From NCBI GenBank assembly GCA_002424525.1, contig DIKJ01000011.1, forward strand, positions 1 through 16,866: 16,866 bases of DNA, written 5' to 3'. The first letter of the stretch is position 1. Each line of letters starts with the position of its first letter. The DNA is from Bacteroidales bacterium UBA5621 (lineage in GTDB: Bacteria > Bacteroidota > Bacteroidia > Bacteroidales > VadinHA17). Position numbers and translations under genes: made by a program. Shown here in pieces: positions 13,620 to 16,866 of this stretch. The notes beneath the pieces are model-generated. The model had not been told where the DNA came from. It did not search any database and worked only from the letters and a program-made list of their open reading frames with translations.

Positions 13620-16600
13620 TTACCATCCCGGAACAAAATTAATCCCGAAAATCCTGTTTCTGAATCCTCCGTTCTGGAACGGAATTGCATAGTATGGCTC
13701 AATGATAAGAGCCCCGAGAAGGTTAATCCTGACAGATGCCCCGGCGCTGTATAGGGGAAACTTAGTACCCTGCGAAGCACGTGCAGGGCTCCAGTCGAAT
13801 GCTATCCTGTTGCCGGGCGACCATGCCAGTCCGCTGTCAAAGAAAAGATTCAGGTCTGTCAGTAACCATTTTGACCTGATCAAAGCCAGCCTCTCGGGAC
13901 CGGTTAACGGGAGCCTCAGCTCTGCATTTGCCACAAGGATCCTTTCTCCGCTCAGCCTGGAAACATCGAAGGCATCCTGCTGCAAGGAGGCATCACCATA
14001 CAGCGAAATATTTTCGTAGCCCCTGATAAGCCAGGGATAACCAAGGTAAAGCGGAGAAACCACATTATTTACAGATCCGCCTCCGTACCTTCCGTAATGG
14101 TAAGTCCTGAAGGCAAGTGTGAAAGGCTTAACGAAGAAATACCTCCTGTAATCAACAAGCGCAGTGTAAAAATCGACAGCGCCGAAATACTTTTCAATCT
14201 GGTAACGTGCACGGTGCCCCTGCAAGGGTGAAGTCATACCGAAGAATGAATTATCAGTAACATAAGCAAGCGAAAATTGCTGGTAATTATTCCCCCTGGG
14301 AGCATCGAGCTTTTCCCTTGTACCTCCCAGGTTCAACCCGGTAGGCAAATAATAATTGTTAAACCTGTCGATGCGGTAGTAATACCATGAAAGGGTGGCT
14401 GCGGCTTCAATCCTTCTGTTCTGGGAAATCGGGTAAAATGCAAATGCGGAAATATTATCCTCAAACATTCTGACATAATCAAGTACCAGATTGGTTACCG
14501 GAATTACCTCATCCCTGTAATTAAGAGTGTCCAGCGTCAGGAACATGTTCCCGTAACGGTACGGAATGTGTGAAAGGCCGGCACCCCATTTTATCCTGCT
14601 CTTCTGATTTATATATGCTGCCTGACCACCGAAATCGTAGATCTCCCCGTTGAGCGCAAGCGATGAATATACCGTGCTGTTGCCAAGCATATCACTGAAA
14701 ATCATGTTTATGCTCCCTGCCATATTGTTCCTGTACATCCCTGTGGTGATCCCGATGTTTGCAGTGTTTGAAATATAATCCAACCTGAACTTCGGGCGAT
14801 AGGGTACTTCTTCCACTGCCTCAGCCGGCAATTCTGCTATTTCGTGCCTGCTGTAAAGTGTTGTGTCAATAATGTTGGATCCAATATGTTTCAGCGGGGG
14901 CAATGTACCTGCGTCGAAATTGACATAATGCCTGTCAACCGGTGTCTGACTGAACTCATCTCCTCCCGCAACCCAGATCTGATACTTGTTGTTGAAGTAA
15001 TATGTGTAGACTACCCTGTCAATCTCAGCAGCCACGCTTAACGCAGGTGAGAAAGGGGTAATTCCGCTGATACCGGTCAGATAATCCGTCAGTCTGTAAA
15101 CACTCTGATCGTGCATGCCGTACCTGTAAAGGTTCCTGAAACCGTCGGCATCGGAAAGAAAATAGATGGATCTGCCATCAGGCGCGAAAACCGGATTAAG
15201 GTTCCAGGCTCCCCTGAAAACGTCAATGGTCCTGATGCTTCTCTCCTCAAGGTCGAGCACTGCTATATCAAAATTGAATCTTCTCGGGCCCGGGACATCA
15301 CTGATCCTTTCCTGCGAGAACACAATATATCTGCCATCCGGCGACCATGCGGGATGTATGTTTGAAGCCAGGTCGTGAGTCAGACGCTCAACTGATCCGG
15401 TGTTCATACTGAAAAGGTAAAGATCCGTTACTCCGTCAACCATTCCTGAGAATACAATCTTTTTCCCGTCCGGCGACCAGGCAGGGTTATAGAGGGCATT
15501 AATGCCTCTGATCTCTGTCTCCCTCATTCTCCGTGGTCTGTCTATATCAACCACAGCAAGCTTGTTTTTCCCTTTTGTGAAAATCACAAATGCAAACCTC
15601 CTGCTGTCAGGCGACCAGGTGCCTGCTGATTCAATGAAACTGAAATCATCAATATCGGTGTTCCTTACTACGCTCGACAGTTTCCTGATTATCCTGCCGT
15701 CATTCGCATCAGCCAGAAACAGATCGAGAGTAAAAAGGTTCTTCTCTGAGAAAAAGGCTACATATTTGCCATCCGGACTGATTGCGGGTGAAATGTTCAT
15801 TCTGCCGGCGTTCTTATCTGAAATGATCAGCTTACCGGCAAGGGTGTCGCTTCTGCTCTCAATATAGCTCCTGAAATGAACATCCATGGCATTTTTCCAG
15901 ATCCCGGAGAGTGTCTTCTCGTTGAACTTGAAAACCGAATCCACAGCAGTGCTAAAACCATAACGGGCTGTTTTTTTAAACAGAGGCATGACAATTGTAT
16001 CGCCCCAGGTCTTTGCAACCATGGCCCAGAACGCTTGACCGTAACGGTAAGGAAAATACTTTGATTCAGTTGAAAGCTTTTTTAATGTTGGAAAATCATC
16101 ATTGATCAGGGCATCCCTCATCCACATCGCGGTGTTTGGATCAACACTCCCGAGCGACATGTATTCAGCCATGCCTTCTATGAGCCACAATGGCATATTC
16201 CTTAAGGAATAAGCCTTTGCAGTGTCGTTTCGGAGGAACATGTTAAACTGAAAAGCATGAACAAGTTCATGCCCCAGGGTATGATCCGTTTGAGCAAGAG
16301 TGGGAGCAACAGGCATTATCACCCGGTTCTTCAGGCTCTCCGTTACCCCGCCGGTCCCTGAACCAACAAGGCCGGTTATTGTATTGGTCTGCTGAAAATC
16401 AGCGTGGTTATTATAAAAGATAAGGGGATTTCTGGTCTTAAAGGTATCCAGAAACGTTTTCTGATGTATCTCATACCAGTTCTCCGACCATCTGTAAATC
16501 TTGTTCAGCAGGGAATCATTCCCGAGATAATGGTAAATCTCAAAATTAGGTGTCTGCAGCACATCATACCGGAACCTGCTGTATCCCGGCTTATTTCTGC

Positions 16601-16715
16601 CGAAGTACTGGGCATTCAGACTGAAACCGGATACAAACATAAATGCTGTAGTAATTAAAACTGATCTTATAATACCACATTTAAAATTTCTGATATTTAG
16701 GCTCATCGTTTTCAT
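13620..16715 (-). CDS. Outer-membrane metallopeptidase: HExxH domain, PD40 propeller and Omp85-like barrel
   Basis: A 1031-residue exported protein. Residues 1-35 are a Sec signal peptide (hydrophobic core IIRSVLITTAFMFVSGF, cleavage likely after NA before Gln36). Residues about 50-290 form a peptidase MA-like zinc domain with HELVH (149-153) and, downstream, PLWLIEGMAEY (175-185), giving likely ligands His149, His153 and Glu180 and catalytic Glu150. Residues about 305-590 carry five PD40/TolB-type repeats, each with an SPDG-like turn (313, 368, 413, 457 and APDG at 511). From about 640 to the end the sequence alternates as beta strands with aromatic girdles, contains PWLIRGY (894-900), similar to the Omp85 loop-6 motif, and finishes with an aromatic terminal Trp. 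No POTRA domains are seen. The start ATG is fixed by a strong Shine-Dalgarno. It is probably a surface or periplasmic protease tethered by its own barrel; the substrate is unknown. Confidence 0.8.
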   Translation of the reverse strand: MKTMSLNIRNFKCGIIRSVLITTAFMFVSGFSLNAQYFGRNKPGYSRFRYDVLQTPNFEIYHYLGNDSLLNKIYRWSENWYEIHQKTFLDTFKTRNPLIFYNNHADFQQTNTITGLVGSGTGGVTESLKNRVIMPVAPTLAQTDHTLGHELVHAFQFNMFLRNDTAKAYSLRNMPLWLIEGMAEYMSLGSVDPNTAMWMRDALINDDFPTLKKLSTESKYFPYRYGQAFWAMVAKTWGDTIVMPLFKKTARYGFSTAVDSVFKFNEKTLSGIWKNAMDVHFRSYIESRSDTLAGKLIISDKNAGRMNISPAISPDGKYVAFFSEKNLFTLDLFLADANDGRIIRKLSSVVRNTDIDDFSFIESAGTWSPDSRRFAFVIFTKGKNKLAVVDIDRPRRMRETEIRGINALYNPAWSPDGKKIVFSGMVDGVTDLYLFSMNTGSVERLTHDLASNIHPAWSPDGRYIVFSQERISDVPGPRRFNFDIAVLDLEERSIRTIDVFRGAWNLNPVFAPDGRSIYFLSDADGFRNLYRYGMHDQSVYRLTDYLTGISGITPFSPALSVAAEIDRVVYTYYFNNKYQIWVAGGDEFSQTPVDRHYVNFDAGTLPPLKHIGSNIIDTTLYSRHEIAELPAEAVEEVPYRPKFRLDYISNTANIGITTGMYRNNMAGSINMIFSDMLGNSTVYSSLALNGEIYDFGGQAAYINQKSRIKWGAGLSHIPYRYGNMFLTLDTLNYRDEVIPVTNLVLDYVRMFEDNISAFAFYPISQNRRIEAAATLSWYYYRIDRFNNYYLPTGLNLGGTREKLDAPRGNNYQQFSLAYVTDNSFFGMTSPLQGHRARYQIEKYFGAVDFYTALVDYRRYFFVKPFTLAFRTYHYGRYGGGSVNNVVSPLYLGYPWLIRGYENISLYGDASLQQDAFDVSRLSGERILVANAELRLPLTGPERLALIRSKWLLTDLNLFFDSGLAWSPGNRIAFDWSPARASQGTKFPLYSAGASVRINLLGALIIEPYYAIPFQNGGFRNRIFGINFVPGW

Positions 16716-16720
16716 AGGCA

Positions 16721-16728
16721 CCTCCTTT
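16721..16728 (-). promoter_or_regulatory. Strong Shine-Dalgarno that decides the start
   Basis: On the minus strand AAAGGAGG is followed by TGCCT and then ATG at 16715. A GTG two codons upstream (16721) would overlap the site itself, so the ATG is the real start. Such a perfect anti-16S match is rare for this phylum. Confidence 0.75.
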
Positions 16729-16866
16729 CAGGCAATCCTTTTCATGATCAATTACTTATTAATCAACATTATACTAATAATTTTAAAACGTTTCTACACT
16801 TAATTGTTCAAATTTTGTGCCATTGTGTACTACAAAACCCTCTTCATTTTCCTAAAAATTTGTTAA
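16729..16866. other. AT-rich upstream region of the outer-membrane peptidase gene
   Basis: No gene is visible. The region must hold the promoter of the minus-strand gene. A minus-strand TATAAT occurs at about 16768-16773, but without a suitably spaced -35 element and with a hexamer this phylum does not normally use; no exact TAnnTTTG was found on the minus strand. Confidence 0.4.

Noticed and set aside
15502..15867. 121-codon plus-strand open frame
   Set aside because: It is the reverse strand of the PD40 repeats of the large minus-strand gene; no family resemblance.

Overview
The window looks like a piece of a Bacteroidota chromosome (probably Bacteroidales or a close relative), of moderate GC content. 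The signs are: gene families typical of that phylum (a metallo-beta-lactamase/double-rhodanese protein, a Tat-exported sugar isomerase-like protein, a large outer-membrane barrel protein with PD40 propeller repeats), mostly A-rich leaders without Shine-Dalgarno sites, several exact TAnnTTTG promoter -7 boxes, and heptamer repeat arrays between genes. No phage, transposon, CRISPR, tRNA or rRNA sequence was recognised. The genus cannot be told from the sequence alone.

Layout. Bases 1-215 are non-coding and hold two different 7-bp tandem arrays (66-124 and 141-185) in front of an MBL-fold/rhodanese sulfur-metabolism protein (216-1664). After a 250-bp gap comes a tight three-gene operon (1916-4982): a CDF-type metal efflux transporter, a membrane-anchored J-domain protein and an MgtE magnesium channel. 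A Tat-exported TIM-barrel protein (5070-6041, minus) and an AbgT-family transporter (6152-7678, plus) are divergent. Directly after the transporter lies the wreck of an NAD(P)-binding SDR-like gene (7678-7907), reduced to its first ~27 and last ~50 codons, with a perfect inverted repeat at the junction.

A second co-directional run (7982-13556) encodes a bacterial eRF1-like (baeRF) protein, a LapA-type small membrane protein, a P2-type cation ATPase, a PsiE-family membrane protein and, one base after the psiE stop, an SdiA-regulated (YjiK-type) lipoprotein. It is faced convergently by a 1031-residue minus-strand gene (13620-16715) whose protein joins a signal peptide, an HELVH zinc-peptidase domain, a five-repeat PD40 propeller and a C-terminal barrel with an Omp85-like IRGY motif.

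How the genes fit together. The clearest theme is divalent-cation handling: CDF exporter, MgtE and P2 ATPase, with a J-protein embedded in the first operon and PsiE after the ATPase. The most unusual single item is the surface metallopeptidase-propeller-barrel protein, which seems to use an Omp85-type barrel as the anchor for a protease module. No multi-gene defence or biosynthetic system was recognised.
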